Both the position numbers and the translations under genes were made by a program. The notes beneath the pieces were generated by a model. It was not told the DNA's origin. It did not search any database and saw only the letters and a program-made list of their open reading frames with translations. A stretch of DNA of 64,000 nt, taken from Candidatus Rifleibacteriota bacterium (GTDB lineage: Bacteria; Muiribacteriota; Ozemobacteria; Ozemobacterales; Ozemobacteraceae). Every line of letters begins with the position of its first letter. Position 1 is the first letter of the stretch. Location of the stretch: positions 1 to 64,000 of the forward strand of contig JADFYG010000031.1 of assembly GCA_015233155.1 (NCBI GenBank), given 5' to 3'. Positions 17,198-26,602 of the stretch are shown here, piece by piece.

Positions 17198-17311
17198 GCC
17201 CTTACTTAAGCCTCAACATTCTACTTTGTCATTTCGACCGAAGGGGCAAATCTTGTATTTATGAGATCTCTCACATTCGTTCGATATGACAAGCCATTCC
17301 TAAGTAAGTGC
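17198..17311. repeat. Palindromic repeat, family 3 (first copy)
   Basis: The 114-base element has inverted ends GCCCTTACTTAAG and the complement of GCACTTACTTAGG (11 of 13 match). Its interior TTTCGACCGAAGG, then TTTATGAGATCTCTCA and ATGACAAGC, is repeated in opposite orientation at 43330-43444. It lies nine bases from the next mobile repeat. Together these two elements occupy most of the 589-base gap between genes; the rest (17496-17713) shows no gene. Confidence 0.6.
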
Positions 17312-17319
17312 TAATGCCC

Positions 17320-17495
17320 CAGGGCAAATGCATTAAAAGTTCTGTGGTAGGGCGTGACCGCCGGGCGCGCCGCTTTGCGCTTCGGCGTGCCCGGCGGTCA
17401 CGCCCTACCATTTCATAGTTTCGCCCTTGCGGGCACTTCGTAGTGTCGAGAGCCGTGTTATAGACCATTCCTGCGTTTTTAATGTGTTTGCCCTG
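17320..17495 (+). mobile_element. Palindromic mobile repeat family 1, copy A (176 bp)
   Basis: Inverted ends CAGGGCAAATGCATTAAAA and the complement of CAGGGCAAACACATTAAAA enclose a 64-base core (17346-17409) that is a near-perfect hairpin of two 27-base arms. The flanks GCTAATGCCC (17310-17319) and GCTTATGTCC (17496-17505) match at eight of ten positions, a decayed target duplication. There is no gene inside; the short open frames over it are shadows of the hairpin. Confidence 0.75.
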
Positions 17496-17713
17496 GCTTA
17501 TGTCCGAAAATGGATATACATTCCCCTAAATATTATCGGCACGACAGGGGGGTAAAGTTTATAGTGAAAACGTAAAATGTATAAAAATTGGACACTTAGA
17601 GATGTACTTAGTATCACTCACAGCAATTTGCAGGGCTGCAGTTGGTTGGATTAGGCGCATACGACGTAATTCCACGAGGTTCGAAAGGCCCCATTATTTA
17701 CTGTGAGCTGTAC

Positions 17714-20700
17714 TTAGTGGTCGTCGGGCTTGCGGCCAAGAAAGTGCTGATAAAGAAAAGATACCAGCATCAGAGCACCGGCCAGGCCAATCAGCGATGC
17801 GACTTTGTACAACCCGGAGAGACGCCAGAGGTCATACAAAAAAACCTTTGCGATCGTTACAATGAGAAGCCCGAGACTGCACTGGATGGCTCCGGAGGTT
17901 CCGGTTCGGATACCAACTACAAGCAATCCGAGCGCGAACAGGCTCCAACCGAGAGAGTATGTCATACTGCGGCCGAGATCCTCGGAAAACACGTCGAAGG
18001 TGATTATCGTTCCTGTGCTGAAGTAATCAGCGATCTCTGTGTTTAGAAGCATGAACAAAAGCAATCCGGCAAGCGCGTAGAAAATCGGTGGAAGTCTCCA
18101 GTCTAACAGACGGTCTCGTTGTGGTTCCAGAAAATATCCTCCTGCAATGAGAGAGGCCGCGACCGTCGTGTAGGCATATAAAAACCAGTTGAAGAGCGGG
18201 GTTCCGCTGCGTGTGTAGTAAGAAAACACCTCTTCGTTGAGTCCCAGGCGAATGAAGGCGATAAGCAACAAGGCTGAGCCAAGTATTTTCAGTCCATCAT
18301 GTGGAACGCGGCGGAAAAGCCAGATCAAGGCTGCACCCTCCAGGGCCCAGCCGACGGTCAGCCACTCCCGATCGAACTGGACCGGAAATATGAATGTGAT
18401 GAAGAACAGGGCAACTCCGCCGAAAAGAGCGAGCAGAGTGGTTCTTAATGGTGATGACTCTGGTATTGTGTGTATCAGTTTTTTAAGCCCCATGAGGGCC
18501 GGCACCGCCATGAGGGCTGGCAGGAGGCCGATAAATGATTTTCCCCACCCCCCGCAGATCGCCAGATATAACAGATAGAACTGGACAGGGCCGCTGACCG
18601 CCGATACGACCCATGGCATAAGGCGGTCCTTGAATGTCGACCGGTACAGAAATGGAAATGCGAAGAATACCGTGAAGAAAAGAAGATACCAGCCCGTCGC
18701 TGATACAGCGTCAGTCGCATGAAAACAGTTTGTCTGCCATGCAATCTCGAGTAGAGAGACGCTGATAAGCGTTATAAGAGCAATGACATCGATCGCCAGG
18801 ATGCGTACCATGCGCAATAGCAACAAAGTCAGCAACAGCGCCGGACCAAAAATGGCTAATGGAGAAACGTCGGAAAGTTTTTGAACTACCATGAGAAGCA
18901 GCGCAAATGGCATGAAGGCCGACAGAGTGGGCATCAATAGCATTTCGGGACGTGGAATAAACGCGTCCTGGGTTGCCGCGGGCCGGGGTGAAGCCGGAGT
19001 GGAAGCTTCCGTCGTTTCACTGCGCCCGTCTGAAGAGAAATTAAATGATTCAGCTATTTTTTCAAGAGCTCGCTCCACAAGCAGCTCTGGTCGCTGGAAA
19101 GGTGTTTGCCAGGTATATATCATCGATTCACACTTTTCTATTGCGCGATCTGCTTCGATTCCGGAGATAAGCCGCCAGATACTTGCCGGGTTTTTCCAGT
19201 CAGGAGAACGTCCACTGGCGGCAAACCAACCCCAAGCATGGAACGCCAGAGTGAAAAATATTTCGATGCCCGTAAAGCCGGGAAGCTCATGAATACTGGA
19301 CAAACGTTGCGCCCAGAAACCGAGGGCCCCCATTGTAAGCAGCAGCATGGTGATGCCGGCCCATAGCCATGACATCATCCAGGCGGCTGCCAAAGCTACG
19401 ATATTCACTAACAGAATCGCCGGCCAGAGAAGAAAAGATACGCTTGCCTGGCCGACTATAGGAAAGAACATAAGCACAATCATCAGGGGAGCGAGCAGGT
19501 AGCCTGCAAGGTAAGGCGATGCCTCAGGCCGCATGCGCTGCAGCAGAATCGGCAGTGCCGAGTGGACCAACGCGAAAAGCAGAAAGAAGGCAAGACCATA
19601 GATAAGATTCGCTTCGGTGAGCCCGCTGTTGGACCAAATGATCAGCAGGAAGAAGCTTACTCCTCCGCCAGCGAGATGAAAAGGCCGGGCGCTGTCTTCC
19701 CGGAGCGTTTGCAGTGTTAACAACAGATCAAGTGCCAGGAGAAGTGAGAGCACCAGGAGTGGTTTGTCCGCGAGACCGGGGAAACGAAGCATGTGAAAAA
19801 CGAATGACATGCTCAGTATCGGAGTTAAACGGGCAGCAATAGTTATATGTGCCGTGGGTCGGCCGTATCGGAGCGTTGCCAACCAGCCAAGGATGTAGAA
19901 TAAGGGGTATCCGAGACAAACCGCCCAGACGATCCAGGGATCTGAGGGGAGCATGGAGCTTTGTATGATCCATATCCATATCAGAATGAACGACGCCACC
20001 ATACCATATATATGAAATGATCCGGCCTCAGGATCTTTATACGCCTGCCAGGAGAGAGCGACGTTGAATAGCAGCATCAGGGAAAAGACAATCGCATTAT
20101 TGGCGCCAGTACTGGGGTAGGCAAACATATAACCAACGAAGAAAAGCGACAGTAAGGGAGACAGTCTGCCGGCAAAAGAGACGTGCCTGGATATAATTCC
20201 ACGCCTTGCTGCCCATATCTGAAAGCCGAAATAGAATGCGAAGAAGCCCGTGAACAAAATATATGCCGAACTGGTATTGTCAGGAGTGAAATTTCTGCTT
20301 GCGAGCCAGATGCAGATAAGGCCGAAACTGCCGATGCTGGCGGCCGAATGGCTGTCGTGTGCTTCTGCATCGTTTACTACTTGAGCGGCTATCAGCAAGT
20401 CATACCAGAGAATGAGTGAGAATACTCCGAGCGGGTTTTCGCCCGGGTTGAGTGCGCGGATCAGAAAAAATACCAGCACGAAACTGAGCAGCGGAGCCAG
20501 GCGCCCAGCCTGAATTATAATCCAGCTGGTCCGCTGCGGGGCATTTGTCTGAATGCCTTCTACGGGGGGGGCGGAGGACGACTTTTCCACGATGTCTGGC
20601 GGAAGGGGGAGCACTGACTGCGCGCGGTATGTGATGAAAAATCTCACGGAGACGGCGAGCGTTGGAAGAATAAAAAAGGCGATCCAGCCTGTGCTTATCA

Positions 20701-22345
20701 GAGTGGCATTCATATAATTGCCGGCCCATAGTAAGAGAAGAAGCCAGACTATGCCCAGAGCGGCCGGCCATGCCATTTCCGCTTTCCATGACCTGACCCC
20801 GGCTGGAAAATCTATTTTGGCGGGCTCTTCAGAAACTATGACAAGCCATACAACCGGGATTATCAGGGAGTACAGGAGCCCCAATACAGTCGGAGACTGA
20901 TTCGCGCTTTCTGAAAATGAAAGCAGAAAAGCGACCGACCAGAACGATATGAGCGGCACTCCCACTGCGGCATCCGTCACATGTTCATCTTCGAGAGGGC
21001 GATTACGTAAAAGTTTCCATACTCCCACGAAGAAAAAAGCGAAGAAGACGAAGATTGCTGCAAATGTGTCGATCTTCGTCATCGTGAAGAATTTTGCCGT
21101 CCAGCCGGCCTCCATCAGTAGTGTGCCGATTGCGCCGAGGCCGACGAGAAAGCCCCATCCCTTGCGATACACTACGGCTGTCAGACCTATGTTCAGTAAG
21201 GCTATGTATGCGAACAGACCGAAGGGATTATCCACGCCGGTACTGAGAATGTGCGGGGTTATAAATCCGCCTACGAGGCCGAGCAGTGCTACGAAGCGGG
21301 CATCCAGGCTGACCGCCAGTGAAAATGCGGCGATCGTATTAGCGACCATCAGGCCGAAGGTGGTCATCACACCGAGGCCCATGTAAGCCGGAATGTGAGC
21401 GACGATGATCGAGGCATAATTGATCGAAACACCTGATGCGCAAAGGCTATGTACGGTCAGCGGATATCCGCGTCCGCGAAGATAAAGACCGCCTCCGATA
21501 GCGCTCAGACCGATCAGAAAGCTGATGGCTACCTGCATTGGTTTGCTGATCCAGTCATTTTGAATCGACAAACCTACGAAATACACCATACCCAGGAAGA
21601 AGGTAAAACCGCCAATCCAGGCGAACAGCTTCACTCCGAGGAAATTTGCCCAGTCAATTGTATCGAAATCGATGCCAAATCTGGCAAAGAATGGCTCTGT
21701 TTTTGAATCAGAGGTTATCGGACTGCCGATAAAGTCTGTAACAGGCGCAGGTTGCTCCTGAATTAGCACTGGAACGACTGGTATGGGTTCCTTGGGCGAT
21801 TTAGACCTTTTCGATTTATCGGGTTTTGGCGGCTGAATTGTATGGGGCAGGTTCGCTGTGAGAGCGGTTGGATAACTGTCGGGAATAGTTTCGGAAGGAG
21901 TTGGCGAAGTCGCGCCAGGCGATTTTTCAGATTTTTTCTGAGATTCGCGCTTGGCATGTGAATCACGTTCTTCTGATTGCCTGATTAAGTCAGATTCTTC
22001 GAAATGCACCGGTTGGGTCGTTCGTGAACGATTTATTTCCTGAATTGTCTGGAGGATTGATACGGGCTTTTCGTCGTCGGCTTTTTTCAGTTGGATGACT
22101 TCGGCGGGTGGCGTAATCAGTTTCGGATTGCCAGCCTCGATGTCGTGAAGCCGGTTTTCCAACACCGACATTCGTTCATTGATGGTATTGAATCGTCGCA
22201 GGAGCTTATCGACTTTTGTCTCAATCTGACGCAATTCGTTGTTTGAAACGATGTTATCTTTGGACTTGCCAAAAAGTCCTAACATTTCTTTCAGACCATA
22301 ACCAATGACTCCGGTAATAAGAAGCAGTACAATAAGTGAATCCAT
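17714..22345 (-). CDS. Giant multi-pass membrane protein, DUF2339 family
   Basis: A 1543-residue protein. One N-terminal membrane helix (SLIVLLLITGVIGYGL) is followed by a coiled coil (about 38-70), then a ~150-residue Lys/Pro/Ser-rich linker. The remainder, from about residue 225, is a succession of some forty hydrophobic helices. The first of these blocks (WANFLGVKLFAWIGGFTFFLGM and the GGLYLRGRGYPLTVHSLCASG region) is the hallmark of DUF2339 membrane proteins, whose biochemical role is unknown. The length is well above the family's usual 800-1000 residues, because the helical region appears to be repeated. It lies 11 bases downstream of the TPR gene, so the two are probably co-expressed. 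The DUF assignment is from memory of family pattern. Confidence 0.78.
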   Translation of the reverse strand: MDSLIVLLLITGVIGYGLKEMLGLFGKSKDNIVSNNELRQIETKVDKLLRRFNTINERMSVLENRLHDIEAGNPKLITPPAEVIQLKKADDEKPVSILQTIQEINRSRTTQPVHFEESDLIRQSEERDSHAKRESQKKSEKSPGATSPTPSETIPDSYPTALTANLPHTIQPPKPDKSKRSKSPKEPIPVVPVLIQEQPAPVTDFIGSPITSDSKTEPFFARFGIDFDTIDWANFLGVKLFAWIGGFTFFLGMVYFVGLSIQNDWISKPMQVAISFLIGLSAIGGGLYLRGRGYPLTVHSLCASGVSINYASIIVAHIPAYMGLGVMTTFGLMVANTIAAFSLAVSLDARFVALLGLVGGFITPHILSTGVDNPFGLFAYIALLNIGLTAVVYRKGWGFLVGLGAIGTLLMEAGWTAKFFTMTKIDTFAAIFVFFAFFFVGVWKLLRNRPLEDEHVTDAAVGVPLISFWSVAFLLSFSESANQSPTVLGLLYSLIIPVVWLVIVSEEPAKIDFPAGVRSWKAEMAWPAALGIVWLLLLLWAGNYMNATLISTGWIAFFILPTLAVSVRFFITYRAQSVLPLPPDIVEKSSSAPPVEGIQTNAPQRTSWIIIQAGRLAPLLSFVLVFFLIRALNPGENPLGVFSLILWYDLLIAAQVVNDAEAHDSHSAASIGSFGLICIWLASRNFTPDNTSSAYILFTGFFAFYFGFQIWAARRGIISRHVSFAGRLSPLLSLFFVGYMFAYPSTGANNAIVFSLMLLFNVALSWQAYKDPEAGSFHIYGMVASFILIWIWIIQSSMLPSDPWIVWAVCLGYPLFYILGWLATLRYGRPTAHITIAARLTPILSMSFVFHMLRFPGLADKPLLVLSLLLALDLLLTLQTLREDSARPFHLAGGGVSFFLLIIWSNSGLTEANLIYGLAFFLLFALVHSALPILLQRMRPEASPYLAGYLLAPLMIVLMFFPIVGQASVSFLLWPAILLVNIVALAAAWMMSWLWAGITMLLLTMGALGFWAQRLSSIHELPGFTGIEIFFTLAFHAWGWFAASGRSPDWKNPASIWRLISGIEADRAIEKCESMIYTWQTPFQRPELLVERALEKIAESFNFSSDGRSETTEASTPASPRPAATQDAFIPRPEMLLMPTLSAFMPFALLLMVVQKLSDVSPLAIFGPALLLTLLLLRMVRILAIDVIALITLISVSLLEIAWQTNCFHATDAVSATGWYLLFFTVFFAFPFLYRSTFKDRLMPWVVSAVSGPVQFYLLYLAICGGWGKSFIGLLPALMAVPALMGLKKLIHTIPESSPLRTTLLALFGGVALFFITFIFPVQFDREWLTVGWALEGAALIWLFRRVPHDGLKILGSALLLIAFIRLGLNEEVFSYYTRSGTPLFNWFLYAYTTVAASLIAGGYFLEPQRDRLLDWRLPPIFYALAGLLLFMLLNTEIADYFSTGTIITFDVFSEDLGRSMTYSLGWSLFALGLLVVGIRTGTSGAIQCSLGLLIVTIAKVFLYDLWRLSGLYKVASLIGLAGALMLVSFLYQHFLGRKPDDH

Positions 22346-22356
22346 CTGGGTTCTGC

Positions 22357-23307
22357 CTATTCCTCTTCTTCGCCGTCATCCTCGTCTTCGTCTTCGGAAG
22401 AAGGGAGTTGATGGTCCGGCGGAGCTGATGTAAATATTTCTTCTCTGATATCACTGATAAGTTCGTTTCCGGGTTGAAGCTCGAGGGCTTTTTCGATGCG
22501 GGCAACCGCCTGGGGTTTTTGGCCAAGGTAAAACTGGTACAGCGCGGAATAAGCAAGAGCATCACCATCAAGCGGGTCTTTCTCTATGACATATTCAAAA
22601 TCGGACAAGGCCTTGTCAAACTCGTTCAAGGCTCCGAAACATACGCCGCGCTGAAAACGAGTCTCGATATCATCCGGGAGCAGTCTCAACGCCTCTTCGA
22701 AATACTCGAGCGCACGCAACGGTTTTTCAATATTAAGGAAACAGACCCCAAGGCGCGCCAGAAGATGTGGATGTGAGGGGTGGTCATGTTGATCTTCAAT
22801 CAGCCGATATTCGGCGAGAGATCGGTTCCATTCGCCTCGCTCCTCGTGATACTGGCCGTATAATAAATGCGCTCCGAAATGCTTGTGATCGGTTTTAAGG
22901 ATTTCCTTGATGATCGAAAGAGATCGCTCAGGCCAGTTCAATAACAGAAAAGCGTTTGCAATTCCAAGTCTTACATCCGGATTTTCCGGTTCGAATATGC
23001 CGGCAGCCGCAAATGCCCGCAGCGCGGCGGTAAAACTTCCGCAATCCATTTCGCAGCAGCCGAGAGCGTAGTATAGCTCGGTCGAAAATGCAAAGTATGG
23101 GAGAACACGTTCAATCAGTCTGGCTGCGTAATCCGGAGAGTTTTTCTGTCGCAACTCATCGACACGTGCCAGTAGTTTTTCTACAAACTTTTGTTCTTTG
23201 GCATCGCGGGCTTTATTGCCAATGTTCTTCCCGCTTTTGTTGCCGGGCAATGATTTCGATGATTCAGATTTATCCGCCCTGGGTTTTCCGTGTCTCTCAC
23301 CCACCAT
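22357..23307 (-). CDS. TPR-repeat protein with acidic tail
   Basis: A 316-residue cytoplasmic protein with about six tetratricopeptide repeats between residues 50 and 290, for example YALGCCEMDCGSFTAALRAF, ARLGVCFLNIEKPLRALEYF and RGVCFGALNEFDKALSDFEY. The N-terminus is Lys/Ser rich and the C-terminus is almost purely acidic (SSEDEDEDDGEEEE). AAGGAG stands six to seven bases before the ATG. Immediately upstream of the DUF2339 gene, it could act as an adaptor for that membrane protein, but this is inferred only from adjacency. Confidence 0.85.
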   Translation of the reverse strand: MVGERHGKPRADKSESSKSLPGNKSGKNIGNKARDAKEQKFVEKLLARVDELRQKNSPDYAARLIERVLPYFAFSTELYYALGCCEMDCGSFTAALRAFAAAGIFEPENPDVRLGIANAFLLLNWPERSLSIIKEILKTDHKHFGAHLLYGQYHEERGEWNRSLAEYRLIEDQHDHPSHPHLLARLGVCFLNIEKPLRALEYFEEALRLLPDDIETRFQRGVCFGALNEFDKALSDFEYVIEKDPLDGDALAYSALYQFYLGQKPQAVARIEKALELQPGNELISDIREEIFTSAPPDHQLPSSEDEDEDDGEEEE

Positions 23308-23428
23308 GTCAGACTCCTTATTTCCCGGGATTCAGGGATCAGGTTAGCTCAATACCCCCTAATTTGCAAGAACACTGCGTTTGTGCTGAGTCCGCAAAAA
23401 AATAGTGCGCTTGCTTTGGCGCGTGTCG

Positions 23429-23434
23429 TATAAT
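23429..23434 (+). promoter_or_regulatory. -10 element close to the hyuA start
   Basis: A consensus TATAAT ends 11 bases before the ATG of the HyuA-like gene. No good -35 box is seen 16-18 bases upstream. If used, the transcript would have a leader of only about five bases, and no Shine-Dalgarno sequence is present, so translation may start leaderless. Confidence 0.4.
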
Positions 23435-23445
23435 TCAGATCAGAC

Positions 23446-25269
23446 ATGGCGATTATTGGGCTCGATGTAGGAGGAACCCATACCGATGCCGTTCTTATTG
23501 AGAGCGGTCGCATTGTCGCCTTTGCGAAACAATTCACCGATCGTGATGATCTTGCCGCCAGTCTTGGTGAAACCCTTCGTGAACTGCTGAAAGGATTTCC
23601 CCCGTCGAAGGTTGGGCGCATTCAGCTTTCGACGACACTTTCGACCAATTTGATTGCTGAAGGAAAACTGGCTCCTGTCGGACTCATTTTACAAAGTGGG
23701 CCAGGACGTGATCCGGCTTTCCTCGCATGCGCATCAATGACACGTTTTCTGTCGGGCGCCGTCGATCATCGGGGTTGTGAAACTTCGCCATTCAGCGAGA
23801 AAGATGTGCAAGCGGCCGCTGCGGATTTTTGTAAGGCGGGTATTTCGTCTGTAGCGGTAGTTACGAAGTTTTCCACACGCAATCCTGCTGTAGAACGTCG
23901 CATTGCAAGCGCTCTTGGCGAAGGATTTAATTCCATCACGCTTGGTCACGAGATTTCCGGATCGCTTAATTTTCCCAGGCGTGTCTTTGGCGCGTGGCTT
24001 AATGCAGCTGTAGTCGAGCGGTTTCGTGTTTTTTCATCGGCTGTGCGCCGCACCCTGTCAGATATAGGTCTTTCGGCGCCTGTATTCATGCTCAAGGCCG
24101 ACGGGGGAACCATGCCTCTGGACGCAGCTGAGCGCGCGCCGATTCAGACTATTCAGTCAGGGCCTGCGGCGAGCATTATGGGTGCATTGACGGTATCGCT
24201 TGATCTCGAAACCTCTCGTGAAGATGCATTATTGCTTGACATCGGGGGAACGACAACAGATATCGCCTTTCTTGCGGATGGTGTGCCTTTGTTTCTGCCT
24301 CGGGGTGTCGTCATCGGCGGCCGTCCGACGCCGGTGCGTGGCCTCTGGAGCCAGTCAATCGCGCTTGGCGGGGATTGCCGCGTTACTGTCATGGACAATA
24401 CCCGCATCATGATCGGACCAGATCGGGATGGTCCGGCTGCCGCACTCGGAGGGCCATCACTCACACCGGGTGATGCCTTGATCGTTCTCGGTCTGGCGAG
24501 GTTCGGAGACAGCGATCGGGCTCATCGGGCCATGAAGCGGTTTGCCGCTCAACTCGGGGTCGAGTCATCAGAAGCTGCAAGGCGTATAATTACCAGCTTT
24601 GTCGATATGGCTAAGAGTGCCGTCGACAGAGCCATTACGGAAATAAATAATCGTCCGGTTTATACGATCCGGGAACTGCTTGCCGGTCGGGTCATACGGC
24701 CGAAACGTCTTTCTGTCATAGGTGGGCCGGCGGCAGCGCTTACACCGGCGCTCTCGGATGTATTGCATCTTCCGATGGCGATTTCCCGGACTCTGCCCGG
24801 GAAGGCGGGAACAATGCATCTCCAGGCCGCTAATGCCATCGGTGCTGCGCTGAGCCAGCCGACGATCGAGCTGACGCTTATCGCCGATACATTCGAGGGA
24901 CATCTCACAGTCCCGGAACTAGGCCTTCGCGAATCAATCGATGCATCATTTACGCTAGAGAATGCTCGTGCAAAGGTGTTTGAGCTTCTCGGACAATATG
25001 TGGTCAAAATATGGCAACCCGCGGTTAAAGATGCAGCGACGGCTGTTAAGAATGCAGATGTTTCGATAGATTCAAAATATGTGGACACCCAGTCTTTGTC
25101 TGTAGCGGATGACAATATCGATATGAATTCGCGGATTCGGGACATGGAAATCATTGAGGAAAGCTGTTTCAATGTCGTCGAGGGTTTTTCGACGCGGGGG
25201 CGTCGCTTTCGGGTGAAGGCTCACGTGCGTCCAGCGCTTCTGACAACCCCGGAGGGAAAAAAGTGCTGA
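23446..25269 (+). CDS. hyuA: Hydantoinase/oxoprolinase (HyuA) family protein
   Basis: A 607-residue cytoplasmic enzyme of the actin-like ATPase fold. The N-terminal phosphate-binding loop IGLDVGGTHTDAVLI, a second loop LLDIGGTTTDIAFL (about residue 263) and the adenosine-region GGPAAALTPAL are all present. HyuA proteins hydrolyse hydantoin-type or 5-oxoproline rings with ATP, usually with a HyuB partner, which is absent here. Stand-alone members have unknown substrates. The gene overlaps the start of the HDAC-like gene by seven bases, so the two products are probably made together. The last ~100 residues are less conserved and could not be assigned. Confidence 0.8.
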   Translation: MAIIGLDVGGTHTDAVLIESGRIVAFAKQFTDRDDLAASLGETLRELLKGFPPSKVGRIQLSTTLSTNLIAEGKLAPVGLILQSGPGRDPAFLACASMTRFLSGAVDHRGCETSPFSEKDVQAAAADFCKAGISSVAVVTKFSTRNPAVERRIASALGEGFNSITLGHEISGSLNFPRRVFGAWLNAAVVERFRVFSSAVRRTLSDIGLSAPVFMLKADGGTMPLDAAERAPIQTIQSGPAASIMGALTVSLDLETSREDALLLDIGGTTTDIAFLADGVPLFLPRGVVIGGRPTPVRGLWSQSIALGGDCRVTVMDNTRIMIGPDRDGPAAALGGPSLTPGDALIVLGLARFGDSDRAHRAMKRFAAQLGVESSEAARRIITSFVDMAKSAVDRAITEINNRPVYTIRELLAGRVIRPKRLSVIGGPAAALTPALSDVLHLPMAISRTLPGKAGTMHLQAANAIGAALSQPTIELTLIADTFEGHLTVPELGLRESIDASFTLENARAKVFELLGQYVVKIWQPAVKDAATAVKNADVSIDSKYVDTQSLSVADDNIDMNSRIRDMEIIEESCFNVVEGFSTRGRRFRVKAHVRPALLTTPEGKKC

Positions 25270-26576
25270 AAGCTGATAAACGTCTGGCTCTGGTTTTTTT
25301 CCCGGCGTTCGACTGGGCGATTTCCCCGACTCACCCCGAACGGGAAGAAAGGCTGCTTTACACACAGGATCAGGTTTTAGAAGAAGGCATCGAAGACATT
25401 GACGGAATCGAGATGATCAATCCGGTTCCCGCGTCGATTGCTGACATACAGCGCGTTCATTTGTGCGTGCCCGATGTTGAAACACGTGTAAGCTCTTCAC
25501 ATCTGATTTCAGCAGGAGGCGCCATAGAAGCCGGTCGTAGAGTATTGTTGGGAAAAGCGGATCGCGCATTTGCGATTGTACGTCCCCCCGGACATCACGC
25601 TCATCGCATTGTCCACGGTGACCGGGGTTTTTGCGTCATCAATATTGAAGCCATAATGATAGAGCGGTTGAGGCACGAATTCGGGGCCCGGCGTATAGCG
25701 ATAGTCGACACTGATTGCCATCATGGCGATGGCACCCAGGACATTTACTGGAATGATCCCGACACGTTATTCATTTCGCTTCATCAGGATGGCCGCACGA
25801 TTTATCCTGGTACCGGTTTTCCTGAAGAGTTCGGCGGGCCATCCGCAATTGGCGGCACGATAAACATTCCTCTCCCACAGGGCACTGGCGACGAGGGTTA
25901 CATGTACGTGTTCGATCGTCTTGTTCTCCCAATTTTACGGAAGTTCAAGCCGGATCTCATCATAAATTCAGCTGGGCAGGACAACCATTACACTGATCCA
26001 ATTACCAACATGCGGTTGTCGGCGCAGGGTTATGCGGAGTTGAACAGGCGTCTTGCACCAGACATAGCAGTCCTCGAGGGAGGATATTCCATTTGCGGAG
26101 CATTGCCATACGTGAATCTGGGCATCATTCTGGCAATGGCAGGTCTCGATTTCTCGCATGTGCGTGAGCCGGACTACGATGCGGAGCTGCTTCGCGAAGG
26201 GCCGCGAACGATGCCGTATCTTAAAACAATGTGTGATCAGATTGAAAACATTGTCGGGCAGCGTGACGAGATTGAGCGCAGGGTGCGTGGCGCTGGACAG
26301 ATAGTGAAACGCTTTCGGCGTCTCTTTTACGATACCGATGGGATAAGCGAAACGCAGCACGAGGAATTTCATCTTTGTCCAAAGTGTCCGGGGGTTCAGG
26401 TTCTGGAATCCGCCGCTGATGTCGGAGACAATATTTTTGTAGTCCAGGTTCCGCGTGCGGCTTGCTCCGATTGCTGTGGCCACGGTATTAATTTATACGA
26501 ACGGGCGGATGCCGGCTCTTATTCACGCATTTTTCTCCAGGATCGGCCCAATGATCGCCTTATATGGCGCCCGTGA
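25263..26576 (+). CDS. HDAC-superfamily deacetylase/amidohydrolase with Cys-rich C-terminal extension
   Basis: A 437-residue protein, starting with GTG preceded by GGAGGG. The arginase/deacetylase fold is clear: RPPGHHAHRI (catalytic His pair), VDTDCHHGDGTQD (zinc Asp and His), SAGQDNHYTDPI (zinc Asp) and LEGGYS. These bacterial enzymes remove acetyl groups from small molecules such as polyamines or from proteins. After residue ~330 comes an extension of ~105 residues with four cysteines in CPKCPGVQ and CSDCCGHG, which could form a zinc ribbon and is not part of the usual fold. Translation is coupled to hyuA. The substrate is not deducible. Confidence 0.9.
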   Translation: MLKADKRLALVFFPAFDWAISPTHPEREERLLYTQDQVLEEGIEDIDGIEMINPVPASIADIQRVHLCVPDVETRVSSSHLISAGGAIEAGRRVLLGKADRAFAIVRPPGHHAHRIVHGDRGFCVINIEAIMIERLRHEFGARRIAIVDTDCHHGDGTQDIYWNDPDTLFISLHQDGRTIYPGTGFPEEFGGPSAIGGTINIPLPQGTGDEGYMYVFDRLVLPILRKFKPDLIINSAGQDNHYTDPITNMRLSAQGYAELNRRLAPDIAVLEGGYSICGALPYVNLGIILAMAGLDFSHVREPDYDAELLREGPRTMPYLKTMCDQIENIVGQRDEIERRVRGAGQIVKRFRRLFYDTDGISETQHEEFHLCPKCPGVQVLESAADVGDNIFVVQVPRAACSDCCGHGINLYERADAGSYSRIFLQDRPNDRLIWRP

Positions 26577-26602
26577 ACAAAAAAAGAAAAAGATGATGCC
26601 TC

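Noticed and set aside
24660-25172. 170-codon minus-strand frame opposite hyuA, and similar antisense frames at 10720-11202, 48512-49156 and 58572-59270
   Set aside because: All are shadows of well-recognised genes on the other strand.
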